6,952 bases of DNA. It comes from Pseudomonas sp. (GTDB lineage: Bacteria > Pseudomonadota > Gammaproteobacteria > Pseudomonadales > Pseudomonadaceae). The stretch spans positions 1-6,952 of the forward strand of contig JARDZH010000094.1 of the NCBI GenBank assembly GCA_029240955.1. Direction: 5' to 3'. Both the position numbers and the translations under genes were made by a program. The first letter of the stretch is position 1. Every line of letters begins with the position of its first letter. Shown here piece by piece: positions 1 to 6,265 of this stretch. The notes beneath the pieces were generated by a model. It had not been told where the DNA came from, made no database searches, and saw nothing but the letters and a program-made list of their open reading frames with translations.

Positions 1-113
1 GTAAACTCGTAAGCACCCCGGCCTACATGGTTGCCAAGAGCATCAGCGAAGCGGCTGCCGGCATCAACAAACTTGTGGATCGGCTGCTGGAGCTGACGCA
101 GGAACAAGAGTGA
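1..113 (+). CDS. elbB: ElbB, DJ-1/PfpI-like glyoxalase (3' end only)
   Basis: Partial gene whose start lies outside the window. The first full codon is at base 3 and the TGA stop is at 111-113, leaving 36 residues. The tail reads KLVSTPAYMVAKSISEAAAG, then INKLVDRLLEL. It lines up closely with the end of E. coli ElbB (..VTTPAYMLAQNIAEAASGIDKLVSRV..), including the TPAYM motif and the EAA.GI.KLV.R helix. ElbB is a cytoplasmic class I amidotransferase-like protein of the DJ-1/PfpI superfamily, linked to isoprenoid biosynthesis and to glyoxalase activity. The catalytic Cys region is not in the window, so activity cannot be judged. It converges on the cigR-like gene, with a REP doublet between them. 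Confidence 0.85.
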   Translation, partial: KLVSTPAYMVAKSISEAAAGINKLVDRLLELTQEQE

Positions 114-125
114 CTCAGCTGTAGG

Positions 126-214
126 GTAGGAGCGCGCTTGCCCGCGACCGCTTGGTGTCAGGAAATGCATATGCATCGGCTGTTCAGACGCTTCGCCAGC
201 AAGCTGGCTCCTAC
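126..214. repeat. REP doublet (REPIN) between convergent genes
   Basis: Two REP-like units face each other. The left unit (126-150) begins GTAGGAGCGCGCTTGCCCGCG. The right unit, read on the minus strand (214-191), begins GTAGGAGCCAGCTTGCTGGCG. They share GTAGGAGC..GCTTGC..GCGA. The right unit contains the perfect palindrome GCCAGC-AA-GCTGGC (195-208). A 12-base perfect palindrome, ATGCATATGCAT (165-176), lies within half a base of the midpoint of the pair. This matches the known REPIN pattern of Pseudomonas genomes: short extragenic palindromes in inverted pairs, mobilised by a RAYT transposase elsewhere in the genome. It sits between the 3' ends of elbB and the cigR-like gene, a typical place. 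It could form a hairpin protecting or ending both transcripts, but neither side has a run of Ts. Confidence 0.8.
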
Positions 215-223
215 GGGAGGGCG

Positions 224-712
224 TCAGTTCAGGACGCCGTCCAGAATCGCATAGACGATTCCCGTGCCCACAGCGATCAGGACCACGTCGGTTCCCAAGC
301 GGCGCCATTCGTAGCCGTCGTAATGAGGCAATTCTCGCAGGGCGTCGCGCCCCAGCCGCTTGCCGTAGCCGGGCGGCAGAGGTTTGCCCTTGGCGATGTG
401 AATGCCGGGCGGCAGCGGCTGACCGCGACCAATGACATCACGGTGCTGCTGAAACGTCTGACGCACCTGGCTGAAATCTTCAGGAGGTCGATTGCCGCCA
501 CGGTTGTTCTGATGGCCTTGGTTGCCCTGCCCCTTTTCCTGGCCATGACCTACGCCGTTGCTCTGCGGACCGTGTTGCTGGCCGCCGCGCTGGCCGCCGC
601 GCTGTTCGTCATGGCCTCCGCCACGTTGATCAGGTGGCGCTGCCTGCAGCAAAGGGCTGGCGGTGATCATCAAGATCCCCATCCCGGCAATCAAACGGTT
701 TGGCAGTTTCAT
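224..712 (-). CDS. CigR/RcnB-like exported protein
   Basis: Encodes 162 residues from the ATG at 712. This start is chosen because GAGGAG (724-719) lies 6 bases upstream. An in-frame ATG at 733 has no ribosome binding site and would spoil the signal peptide. Residues 1-24 (MKLPNRLIAGMGILMITASP then LLQA) are a typical Sec signal with cleavage near A24/A25, so the product should reach the periplasm or envelope. Residues about 26-75 are low complexity, rich in Gly, Gln, His and Asn. Then come two PLPPG motifs (99-103 and 111-115) and a conserved-looking C-terminal block, GYEWRRLGTDVVLIAVGTG (133-151), ending in a hydrophobic stretch to 161. This architecture fits Pseudomonas proteins annotated as anti-virulence regulator CigR family or RcnB-like. 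In Salmonella, CigR is an SPI-3 inner-membrane protein; the role in Pseudomonas is not established. It lies 30 bases beyond the trpBA terminator on the same strand. Confidence 0.75.
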   Translation of the reverse strand: MKLPNRLIAGMGILMITASPLLQAAPPDQRGGGHDEQRGGQRGGQQHGPQSNGVGHGQEKGQGNQGHQNNRGGNRPPEDFSQVRQTFQQHRDVIGRGQPLPPGIHIAKGKPLPPGYGKRLGRDALRELPHYDGYEWRRLGTDVVLIAVGTGIVYAILDGVLN

Positions 713-742
713 GTGGTACTCCTCGTGATCCACTCGCGCAGC

Positions 743-777
743 AAAAAGGGGTTCACGACCTGGTCGATGAACCCCTT
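743..777 (-). terminator. Rho-independent terminator of trpBA
   Basis: Arms AAGGGGTTCA (746-755) and TGAACCCCTT (768-777) pair perfectly over 10 bp. The bases between them (CGACCTGGTCG plus A) can extend the stem. On the minus strand the hairpin runs directly into TTTTT (747-743), a classic intrinsic terminator for transcripts arriving from trpA, whose stop lies about 60 bases upstream. On the plus strand the stem has no T run, so it should work in one direction only. Confidence 0.88.
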
Positions 778-838
778 GTCTCTTGCAGCATAGAGCGGCG
801 AAAAGCCGTTAGATTCCTCTGTATCAGGAACTTTACGC

Positions 839-1651
839 TCAGCTTACGCGCGCGCTACGTACGCCCTGTGCCAGCGCTGCGCACAGGCTCAGCACACCGT
901 CGACAGCCTGTTCAGGCGAGCCGGCTGTGGCGATCTTGTCCACCAGTGCCGAACCCACCACCACGCCATCCGCCAGACGAGCAATCGCTGCCGCCTGCTC
1001 TGGCGTGCGGATACCGAAACCGACGCTGATCGGCAGTGACGTATGACGGCGCAAGCGGGCGATCGCTTCGGTGACGTGCTCGGTGGTAGCCGAACCTGCA
1101 CCCGTTACACCGGCTACCGACACGTAGTAGACGAACCCGGAACTGCGCTCCAGAACGCGCGGCAGTCGGGCATCGTCGGTGGTTGGCGTCGTCAGGCGGA
1201 TGAAGTCGATGTCCGAAGCCTGCGCGGGAGTTGCCAGTTCTGCGTCGTGCTCAGGCGGCAGGTCCACGATGATCAGGCCATCGACACCCGCTTCCTTGGC
1301 CTGCGCCACGAAGGCTTCAACGCCGAAACGGTGGATCGGGTTGTAGTAGCCCATCAGCACGATCGGCGTCGCCTGATCGTCAATGCGGAACTCGCGAACC
1401 ATCTGCAGGGTTTTCGCCAGTGTCTGGCCAGCCTCCAGGGCGCGCAGGGTCGCGAGCTGAATCGCCACGCCATCGGCCATCGGGTCGGTGAACGGCATGC
1501 CCAGTTCAATCACGTCGGCGCCAGCGGCCGGCAGCCCTTTGAGAATTTCCAGCGACGTGTCGTAGCCAGGGTCGCCTGCGGTGATGAATGTCACCAGTGC
1601 CGCGCGGCCTTCGGTTTTCAGCTGGGCGAAACGCTGTTCGAGACGGCTCAT
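839..1651 (-). CDS. trpA: Tryptophan synthase alpha chain
   Basis: Encodes 270 residues, close to the usual 268-270. The alpha subunit cleaves indole-3-glycerol phosphate to indole and glyceraldehyde 3-phosphate and channels indole to TrpB in the cytoplasmic alpha2beta2 complex. The TIM-barrel signature is intact: FITAGDP at 22-28, the motif [15 protein letters not shown] at 47-61 with catalytic Glu49 and Asp60 (Salmonella numbering coincides), VLMGYYNP at 98-105, and the phosphate-binding GFGI at 211-214. The longer reading frame upstream is rejected because ATG 1651 has AGGAG (1664-1660) 8 bases away and gives the canonical N-terminus MSRLEQRF. Its ATG overlaps the trpB stop as ATGA, implying translational coupling and balanced subunit synthesis. 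It is the last gene of the operon, followed by a strong terminator. Confidence 0.98.
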   Translation of the reverse strand: MSRLEQRFAQLKTEGRAALVTFITAGDPGYDTSLEILKGLPAAGADVIELGMPFTDPMADGVAIQLATLRALEAGQTLAKTLQMVREFRIDDQATPIVLMGYYNPIHRFGVEAFVAQAKEAGVDGLIIVDLPPEHDAELATPAQASDIDFIRLTTPTTDDARLPRVLERSSGFVYYVSVAGVTGAGSATTEHVTEAIARLRRHTSLPISVGFGIRTPEQAAAIARLADGVVVGSALVDKIATAGSPEQAVDGVLSLCAALAQGVRSARVS

Positions 1652-2877
1652 ACCGATTTCTCCTGGGTGCTTTCGGCCGCAGCCATATGATTCATGACGG
1701 TTTGCATGTCCTTGTCGCCGCGTCCGGAGAGGCAGATCACCATCAGGTGATCGGCAGGCAGGCCCGGTGCGCGCTTCATGGCTTCGGCCAGTGCGTGGGA
1801 GGTTTCCAGCGCCGGGATGATGCCTTCGAGCAGACAGCACTGATGGAAAGCGTTGAGCGCTTCTTCGTCAGTGATGCTGACGTATTCCGCGCGCTTCACT
1901 TCATGCAACCAGGCATGCTCGGGACCGATACCGGGATAGTCGAGACCCGCCGAGATCGAATGCGCGTCGGCGATCTGACCGTCGTCGTCCTGCAACAGGT
2001 AGGTGCGGTTACCGTGCAGCACGCCCGGCACGCCGCCGTTGAGGCTGGCGGCATGCTTGTCGGTATCGACGCCGTGACCACCCGCTTCGACACCAATGAT
2101 CTGCACGCTGGCATCGTCCAGGAAGGGATGGAACAGGCCCATTGCGTTGGAACCGCCGCCTACGCAGGCGATTACGCTGTCGGGCAGGCGACCTTCTTTC
2201 TCCTGCAACTGCGCCTTGGCTTCACGACCGATGACGGACTGGAAGTCACGCACCATCGCAGGATACGGATGCGGACCGGCAACGGTGCCGATCAGGTAGA
2301 ACGTGTCGTCGACGTTGGTTACCCAGTCGCGCAGCGCTTCGTTCATGGCGTCTTTCAAGGTGCCCGTACCGGAGGTGACCGGCACGATTTCCGCGCCCAG
2401 CAACTTCATGCGGAATACGTTCGCCTGCTGGCGCTCGATGTCGGTCGCGCCCATGTAGATCACGCAAGGCAGACCGAAGCGCGCGGCGACTGTGGCGGTG
2501 GCCACGCCGTGCATGCCGGCACCGGTTTCAGCGATCAGGCGCTTCTTGCCCATGCGCTTGGCCAGCAGCACCTGGCCGATGCAGTTGTTGATCTTGTGCG
2601 CGCCGGTGTGATTCAGCTCTTCGCGCTTGAAGTAGATCTTCGCGCCGCCGCAGAACTCGGTCAGGCGCTCGGCGAAATACAGCGGGTTCGGGCGACCGAC
2701 GTAATCGCTCTGGAAGTAAGCCATCTGGCGGGCGAATTCCGGGTCGGCCTTCGCGGCCTCATATTCGCGATTCAGATCAAGCACCAGCGGCATCAGGGTT
2801 TCGGCTACATAACGGCCGCCGAACGAGCCGAACAGGCCGTTAGCGTCAGGGCCATTGCGAAGATTGGTCTGGGTCAT
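1648..2877 (-). CDS. trpB: Tryptophan synthase beta chain
   Basis: Encodes 409 residues of the PLP enzyme that joins indole and L-serine to make L-tryptophan, the final step of the pathway. Visible motifs are HTGAHKINN (90-98) with the PLP-binding Lys95, AETGAG (116-121) with the catalytic Glu117, the PLP-phosphate loop GGGSNA (240-245), and LSGRGDKD (383-390), which contacts the PLP ring nitrogen. No key residue is missing. ATG 2877 is chosen over the in-frame ATG at 2949 because GGAG (2886-2883) lies 5 bases upstream and [20 protein letters not shown] is the normal N-terminus. The extension would also run into the promoter and the TrpI control region. It is first in the trpBA operon, overlaps trpA by 4 bases (ATGA), and is divergent from trpI, the standard Pseudomonas layout in which trpBA is separate from the other trp genes. 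Confidence 0.98.
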   Translation of the reverse strand: MTQTNLRNGPDANGLFGSFGGRYVAETLMPLVLDLNREYEAAKADPEFARQMAYFQSDYVGRPNPLYFAERLTEFCGGAKIYFKREELNHTGAHKINNCIGQVLLAKRMGKKRLIAETGAGMHGVATATVAARFGLPCVIYMGATDIERQQANVFRMKLLGAEIVPVTSGTGTLKDAMNEALRDWVTNVDDTFYLIGTVAGPHPYPAMVRDFQSVIGREAKAQLQEKEGRLPDSVIACVGGGSNAMGLFHPFLDDASVQIIGVEAGGHGVDTDKHAASLNGGVPGVLHGNRTYLLQDDDGQIADAHSISAGLDYPGIGPEHAWLHEVKRAEYVSITDEEALNAFHQCCLLEGIIPALETSHALAEAMKRAPGLPADHLMVICLSGRGDKDMQTVMNHMAAAESTQEKSV

Positions 2878-2933
2878 GAGGGCTCCAGTTGCAGATACGT
2901 GCGAATGAGTTGAGCCAAAGAGGCAGTGATCAC

Positions 2934-2962
2934 ACTTTAACCAGCACATAGCAGGATGAAAA
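2934..2962 (-). promoter_or_regulatory. Putative trpBA promoter, activator-dependent
   Basis: On the minus strand, TTTTCA (2962-2957) and TAAAGT (2939-2934) are separated by 17 bases. Each matches the sigma-70 consensus at 4 of 6 positions, which is weak, as expected for a promoter needing TrpI. A start near 2927 would put the centre of TrpI site I about 64 bases upstream, the usual position for a LysR-type recognition site, and leave a leader of about 50 bases before trpB. By analogy with P. aeruginosa, the weaker activation site II would lie roughly at 2959-2979, overlapping the -35. I see no clear sequence match for it. Confidence 0.45.
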
Positions 2963-2982
2963 CCGATAAGATTGGCGCAACC

Positions 2983-2999
2983 TGTCAGGAAATCTCACA
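2983..2999. promoter_or_regulatory. TrpI site I operator
   Basis: TGTCAG (2983-2988), five bases, then CTCACA (2994-2999). On the minus strand this reads TGTGAG-N5-CTGACA, the TrpI site I motif I recall for P. aeruginosa and P. putida, with the T-N11-A core of LysR-type operators. In those species TrpI with indole-3-glycerol phosphate fills sites I and II to activate trpBA, and site I binding represses trpI. Here the site ends 7 bases before the trpI start codon, so bound TrpI would cover its own gene's leader. Confidence 0.85.
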
Positions 3000-3006
3000 G
3001 ATAAAA

Positions 3007-3915
3007 ATGAGCCGCGACCTTCCTTCTCTTAACGCTCTGCGTGCGTTCGAATCCACTGCTCGACTCGGCAGTGTGAGCCAGGCCGCGGAACAGTTGAACG
3101 TTACGCATGGCGCAGTGAGCCGCCAACTCAAGCTTCTTGAGGACGAGCTCGGAATCAGTCTGTTCGCAAAAGACGGACGCGGCCTGAAACTCACAGATGC
3201 CGGCAGCCGTCTGCGTGACGCGACAAGTGAGGCTTTTGACCGATTGCGCAGCGCATGCGCCGAGCTGAGCCAGAATGCGGTCGACGCCCCATTCGTGCTG
3301 GGCTGCTCAGGAAGCTTGCTGGCCCGCTGGTTCATTCCAAGGTTGGGCCGCCTCAACGCTGAACTGCCTGACCTGCGTCTGCACCTCTCTGCGGGAGAAG
3401 GCGATCTGGACCCGCGCCGGCCGGGCCTGGATGCGCTGCTGATGTTCGCCGAGCCGCCATGGCCCGCCGACATGCAGGTTTTCGAATTGGTGAGCGAGCG
3501 AATAGGGCCGGTGCTCAGTCCGCGCCATGCAGCGTTCGACACTCTGCGTCAGGCACCTGCGCAAGCATTGCTCGGCGAGCCACTGCTGCATACGGCCTCA
3601 CGACCGCAGGCCTGGCCGAGCTGGGCGCAGCAGAACGGGATCGATCCGCAATCTTTGCGATACGGGCAGGGATTCGAGCATTTGTATTACTTGCTGGAGG
3701 CGGCCGTTGCCGGGCTGGGCATTGCCATTGCTCCGGAACCGCTGGTAGCGGACGACTTGCGTGCGGGGCGCCTTGCTGCGCCGTGGGGTTTCAGCGAAAC
3801 CCCGGCGCAACTGGCGCTATGGATACCCAGGCGGGCCGTTGACGGCCGCGCGCAGCAACTGGCTCAGTGGTTGAAAAGCGAGCTCAAGCGTTCAGGGCAT
3901 CCAGAAGCGAGTTGA
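3007..3915 (+). CDS. trpI: TrpI, LysR-type activator of trpBA
   Basis: Encodes 302 residues of a LysR-family regulator that activates the divergent trpBA operon when bound to indole-3-glycerol phosphate. The N-terminal winged helix-turn-helix lies at about residues 8-66. Its recognition region is [20 protein letters not shown] (23-42), followed by the LysR-typical [11 protein letters not shown]. The C-terminal periplasmic-binding-like effector domain (about 94-300) contains [53 protein letters not shown] and IAPEPLV, all matching P. aeruginosa TrpI. ATG 3007 gives the family N-terminus [15 protein letters not shown]. An in-frame ATG at 2956 would place the operator inside the coding region. 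The ribosome binding site is poor: AGGA at 2987-2990 is 16 bases upstream and inside the operator. Expression is probably low and self-repressed. Confidence 0.95.
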   Translation: MSRDLPSLNALRAFESTARLGSVSQAAEQLNVTHGAVSRQLKLLEDELGISLFAKDGRGLKLTDAGSRLRDATSEAFDRLRSACAELSQNAVDAPFVLGCSGSLLARWFIPRLGRLNAELPDLRLHLSAGEGDLDPRRPGLDALLMFAEPPWPADMQVFELVSERIGPVLSPRHAAFDTLRQAPAQALLGEPLLHTASRPQAWPSWAQQNGIDPQSLRYGQGFEHLYYLLEAAVAGLGIAIAPEPLVADDLRAGRLAAPWGFSETPAQLALWIPRRAVDGRAQQLAQWLKSELKRSGHPEAS

Positions 3916-3916
3916 A

Positions 3917-4243
3917 TCAGTTGCCGCGCTTGCACAGCAGGTAGGCTGCCAGCAGGCCGACTGCACCAACCGCAACACCGGCGGTGGTCCATGGGTGCTC
4001 TTGCGCGTAGTCACGGGTTGCCAGCGCGTTTTCGCGAGTGCGAACTTTCACATCGGAGTAGACGTCGCTCAGCAGGCTGCGGGAATGGCTCAGTGCATTC
4101 TCAGCGTTGGCCTTGAGGCTTTTCAGCGTCTTGCTCGATTCGTCGGAAGCGTCGGCTTTCAGGCTTTCCAGCGACTTGAGGAGACTTTCGATCTCCGCTT
4201 CCATGCTTTGCAACGAGGCCTTGCGAAGTGAAGTACTAGCCAT
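3917..4243 (-). CDS. DUF883 (ElaB/YqjD-like) membrane protein
   Basis: Encodes 108 residues from ATG 4243, with AGGAG (4257-4253) 9 bases upstream. The in-frame ATG at 4261 would start inside that binding site. Residues about 12-82 are charged and helix-forming with coiled-coil-like spacing, and contain a repeated LKSL element (LLKSLESLKA 21-30, LKSLKANAENA 40-50). The C-terminus is the family signature: HPWTTAG then a hydrophobic segment GVAVGAVGLLAAYLL (89-103), ending in CKRGN. Members such as E. coli ElaB and YqjD are small stationary-phase inner-membrane proteins, tail-anchored by this helix, and YqjD binds ribosomes. The precise role here is unknown. The gene converges on trpI with one base between the two stop codons. 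Confidence 0.85.
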   Translation of the reverse strand: MASTSLRKASLQSMEAEIESLLKSLESLKADASDESSKTLKSLKANAENALSHSRSLLSDVYSDVKVRTRENALATRDYAQEHPWTTAGVAVGAVGLLAAYLLCKRGN

Positions 4244-4282
4244 GGTGTGTTTCTCCTGCAATGGTAAGTGGCGTGTGTTGTT

Positions 4283-4309
4283 TCCGACTACAGCCTCTCC
4301 GGAAAGTTG
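4283..4309 (-). promoter_or_regulatory. Possible AlgU (sigma-22) promoter of the DUF883 gene
   Basis: On the minus strand, CAACTT (4309-4304) and TCGGA (4287-4283) are 16 bases apart. The AlgU consensus as I know it is GAACTT-N16/17-TCTGA, so this matches 5 of 6 and 4 of 5 positions. A start near 4277 would give a leader of about 34 bases. It is plausible because ElaB/YqjD relatives respond to osmotic and stationary-phase stress, but short motifs of this kind arise by chance. Confidence 0.35.
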
Positions 4310-4377
4310 CTTAACGCAAACCGCTGAACTTTTGCGCGCATTTTCCTGACAGATGCAGAGAGCGTCGTCATTGCTAC

Positions 4378-4423
4378 GCTCTCAACGTACCCGCTTTCAA
4401 ATGCACCTGCTTTCAATGTACCT
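4378..4423 (+). repeat. Three tandem 15-16 bp repeats upstream of the dodecin gene
   Basis: Three head-to-tail copies with no spacer: GCTCTCAACGTACCC (4378-4392), GCTTTCAAATGCACCT (4393-4408), GCTTTCAATGTACCT (4409-4423). The consensus is GCTTTCAA(A)TGTACCT. The last two copies differ by one inserted A and one substitution, and the first is more diverged. The array ends three bases before the purine-rich GGAG binding site of the dodecin gene. It may be a repeated protein-binding site, a leader RNA element or a slippage product; the sequence does not decide. Confidence 0.75.
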
Positions 4424-4437
4424 AACGGAGAACTGCC

Positions 4438-4653
4438 ATGACTGATCACCATACGTACAAGAAAATCGAGCTGGTCGGCTCGTCTACCACCACCATCGAA
4501 GACGCGATCAACAATGCCCTCGCTGAAGCGAGCAAAAGCATTCAGCATCTGGAATGGTTTGAAGTCGCTGAAACACGCGGGCACATCGAAAACGGCCGGG
4601 TGGCGCATTACCAGGTCACGCTCAAGGTCGGTTTCCGCATTGCCAACAGCTGA
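4438..4653 (+). CDS. Dodecin, flavin-binding storage protein
   Basis: Encodes 71 residues, the normal dodecin length. Dodecins assemble into hollow dodecamers that bind flavins (FMN, riboflavin or lumichrome in different species). They are thought to buffer free flavin and prevent light-driven damage in the cytoplasm. Family signatures are clear: [20 protein letters not shown] (8-27), [16 protein letters not shown] (38-53) and [14 protein letters not shown] (55-68). Trp40 corresponds to the tryptophan that stacks on the flavin, and Gln59 to the glutamine that contacts the ring. GGAG (4427-4430) precedes the ATG by 7 bases. Upstream lie three tandem repeats and a GAACTT box. Downstream there is only a weak 5-bp hairpin (CAGCT 4647-4651 with AGCTG 4658-4662) without a T run. 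It appears to be a single-gene unit, divergent from the DUF883 gene. Confidence 0.93.
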   Translation: MTDHHTYKKIELVGSSTTTIEDAINNALAEASKSIQHLEWFEVAETRGHIENGRVAHYQVTLKVGFRIANS

Positions 4654-4800
4654 TCAAAGCTGAACCTTTCGACTGGCCGATTGCCATAAGCTGCGTTACA
4701 CAATAGAGCCCGCTGCCGCGTAAACGATGGCGTGGCTGTCGTCTATCGGCGCCTGATCTGTTGCAGGCGTCAGTACCTGGCTGAACAAGGAGTTGAGCAC

Positions 4801-5025
4801 ATGAAGAAGTTCATGTTGGCGGTGGGTCTGTTGAGTATCGCGGGAACTGCCCTTGCGGCAGGTAAACCTTGCGAAGAATTGAAGTCGGAAATCGACGCCA
4901 AGCTCCAGGCCAAGGGCGCGACGTCCTACACCCTGGAAGTTGTCGACAAAGGCAGCGTTTCCGACAAGCAAGTGGTCGGCACCTGTGAGGCCGGCACCAA
5001 GGAAATCGTTTATCAGCGCGGCTAA
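4801..5025 (+). CDS. Exported DUF1161 small protein
   Basis: Encodes 74 residues from ATG 4801, preceded by AAGGAG (4787-4792) with 8 bases between. The in-frame ATG at 4732 would hide the signal peptide behind 23 arginine- and cysteine-bearing residues and is rejected. Residues 1-20 (MKKFMLAVGLLSIAGTALAA is the start) form a Sec signal with an ALA cleavage site, so the product is periplasmic. The mature part of about 54 residues has two cysteines, in KPCEEL and VGTCEAG, that could form a disulfide, and the closing pattern KEIVYQRG. This matches DUF1161, which includes E. coli YnfD. No function is established for the family. The gene ends 16 bases before a strong terminator. I found no convincing sigma-70 promoter in the 147 bases upstream. 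Confidence 0.88.
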   Translation: MKKFMLAVGLLSIAGTALAAGKPCEELKSEIDAKLQAKGATSYTLEVVDKGSVSDKQVVGTCEAGTKEIVYQRG

Positions 5026-5040
5026 CTGCGCTGGACGATT

Positions 5041-5071
5041 AAAAAAACCGACTCGATGAGTCGGTTTTTTT
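5041..5071. terminator. Bidirectional rho-independent terminator
   Basis: A perfect 14-bp inverted repeat: seven As plus CCGACTC (5041-5054), loop GAT, then GAGTCGG plus seven Ts (5058-5071). The GC core flanked by A and T runs gives a U-tailed hairpin on both strands. It therefore ends the DUF1161 transcript from the left and the luciferase-like gene (stop at 5099) from the right. Confidence 0.95.
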
Positions 5072-5098
5072 ATTGGCTGCGGCAGGCGTCGATCAATC

Positions 5099-6100
5099 TC
5101 AGCCCTGAGCGACCTGCGCAAGAATTTCGTACGAGCGCAGCCGGTCTTCGTGTTCGTACATGTCACACGTGAAGATCAATTCGTCAGCCTCGGTCTGCTC
5201 CAGCAGGACCTCCAGCCGGGCACGAATCTTCTCGGGGCCGCCGACCATCGCCAGCCCCAGGAAACTCGCCACGGCTTCTCGCTCATGGGGCAGCCACAAG
5301 CCGTCCATGGACTCGACCGGTGGGCGCTGCATCAGGCTGTGTCCACGCATCAGCGCGAGGATTCGCTGATAGACCGAAGTCGCCAGGTACTCGGCGCGTT
5401 CGTCGGTATCGGCCGCCGCCAGCGGCACTCCCAGCATCACATAAGGCTTGTCGAGCACTTCGGAAGGCTGGAAGTGATTCCGATAGACCCGAATGGCCTC
5501 GTGCATGTAACGCGGCGCGAAGTGCGAAGCGAAGGCGTAAGGCAGACCGCGCATGCCCGCCAGTTGAGCACTGAACAGGCTCGAACCCAGCAACCAGATC
5601 GGCACATTAGTGCCTGAACCGGGCACAGCGATCACTTTTTGATCAGGCGTCCGCGGCCCGAGATACGCCATCAATTCGGCGACATCGTCCGGGAAGTCAT
5701 CGGCACTGCCGGAACGCTCACGGCGCAGGGCGCGAGCTGTCATCTGGTCCGAACCGGGCGCTCGGCCCAGTCCCAGGTCGATACGGCCGGGATACAGGCT
5801 GGCGAGCGTGCCGAACTGTTCGGCGATCACCAGCGGTGCATGGTTGGGCAACATCACGCCGCCGGCGCCGACACGGATCGTCGACGTGCCGCCGGCCAGA
5901 TACGCCAGCAATACCGAAGTGGCAGAGCTGGCGATGCCGTCCATGTTGTGGTGTTCGGCAACCCAGAAGCGGTTGTAACCCAGCTTCTCGACGTGTTGAG
6001 CCAGGTTCAGGGAATTGTGCAGGGAATCGGCAGGACCTTTGTCGTCGCGCACGGGCACGAGATCGAGCGTGGAAATCTTTATATCGCTGAGACGTTTCAT
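5099..6100 (-). CDS. LLM-class flavin-dependent monooxygenase (YhbW-like)
   Basis: Encodes 333 residues, similar in length and motifs to E. coli YhbW and other single-component members of the bacterial luciferase family. These cytoplasmic TIM-barrel enzymes use reduced flavin and O2 to oxidise an organic substrate, which cannot be inferred here. Supporting motifs are ISTLDLVPV (9-17), the family signature [10 protein letters not shown] (44-53), [20 protein letters not shown] (75-94), [14 protein letters not shown] (105-118), VPIWLLGSS in mid-protein, and a late [15 protein letters not shown] stretch. The start at 6100 gives the normal N-terminus, but AAGGAG (6118-6113) is 12 bases away, longer than ideal, and I see no better start. 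It is convergent with DUF1161 through the shared terminator and divergent from osmC. I could not assign its promoter. Confidence 0.9.
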   Translation of the reverse strand: MKRLSDIKISTLDLVPVRDDKGPADSLHNSLNLAQHVEKLGYNRFWVAEHHNMDGIASSATSVLLAYLAGGTSTIRVGAGGVMLPNHAPLVIAEQFGTLASLYPGRIDLGLGRAPGSDQMTARALRRERSGSADDFPDDVAELMAYLGPRTPDQKVIAVPGSGTNVPIWLLGSSLFSAQLAGMRGLPYAFASHFAPRYMHEAIRVYRNHFQPSEVLDKPYVMLGVPLAAADTDERAEYLATSVYQRILALMRGHSLMQRPPVESMDGLWLPHEREAVASFLGLAMVGGPEKIRARLEVLLEQTEADELIFTCDMYEHEDRLRSYEILAQVAQG

Positions 6101-6237
6101 AGGCCGCTAGAGCTCCTTGAAATGGGTGAGCAGGCTCAGTTCGAGCGCAAGATGACACTGCAGTCGGGGCGCAAGAGGCGCTTTTCAATGGCAAACAAGG
6201 AAAAATCCTACTAAAAAACTAGGTCATTCCCCCTTTT

Positions 6238-6265
6238 GAACTTTCAACAGCGGTCTATCCTCAGA
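6238..6265 (+). promoter_or_regulatory. AlgU (sigma-22/RpoE-type) promoter of osmC
   Basis: GAACTT (6238-6243) and TCAGA (6261-6265) are separated by exactly 17 bases. This agrees with the AlgU consensus GAACTT-N16/17-TCTGA at 6 of 6 and 4 of 5 positions. Transcription would begin near 6272, leaving a leader of about 39 bases before the osmC ATG. osmC genes are known osmotic-stress genes, and in Pseudomonas they belong to the envelope-stress regulon, so position and biology agree. Confidence 0.72.

Noticed and set aside
152..793. Long plus-strand open frame opposite the cigR-like gene (213 codons)
   Set aside because: It overlaps the REPIN, the whole cigR-like gene and the trpBA terminator, has no ribosome binding site or recognisable domain, and is explained as antisense of a gene with signal peptide and family motifs.
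1588..2913. 441-codon plus-strand frame opposite trpB
   Set aside because: It is the complement of the well-conserved trpB gene. Open antisense frames are common in GC-rich codon-biased genes, and the translation shows no family motif.
2956..3006. Upstream in-frame ATG for trpI
   Set aside because: The added 17 residues match no TrpI N-terminus known to me, and this start would place the TrpI operator inside the coding region.
3834..3847. GGCCGT-TG-ACGGCC hairpin near the end of trpI
   Set aside because: It lies inside coding sequence, has a 2-base loop and no T run, and such palindromes are expected in GC-rich genes.
4326..4349. GAACTT followed by CCTGA as a full AlgU promoter for dodecin
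   Set aside because: The spacing is only about 14 bases, not the required 16-17. With 17 bases the -10 is ACAGA, a poor match, so it is not listed as a feature.
4647..4662. CAGCT/AGCTG hairpin at the dodecin stop codon as a terminator
   Set aside because: It has only 5 bp of stem, with no T run after it, and overlaps the stop codon.
4696..5166. Minus-strand frame of 156 codons across DUF1161 and the terminator
   Set aside because: It runs through a strong bidirectional terminator and opposes a gene with a clear signal peptide and ribosome binding site.
6188..6214. Eight-codon reading frame (MANKEKSY) between the monooxygenase and osmC genes
   Set aside because: It is too short to support, its ribosome binding site is not evident, and it lies upstream of the osmC promoter.
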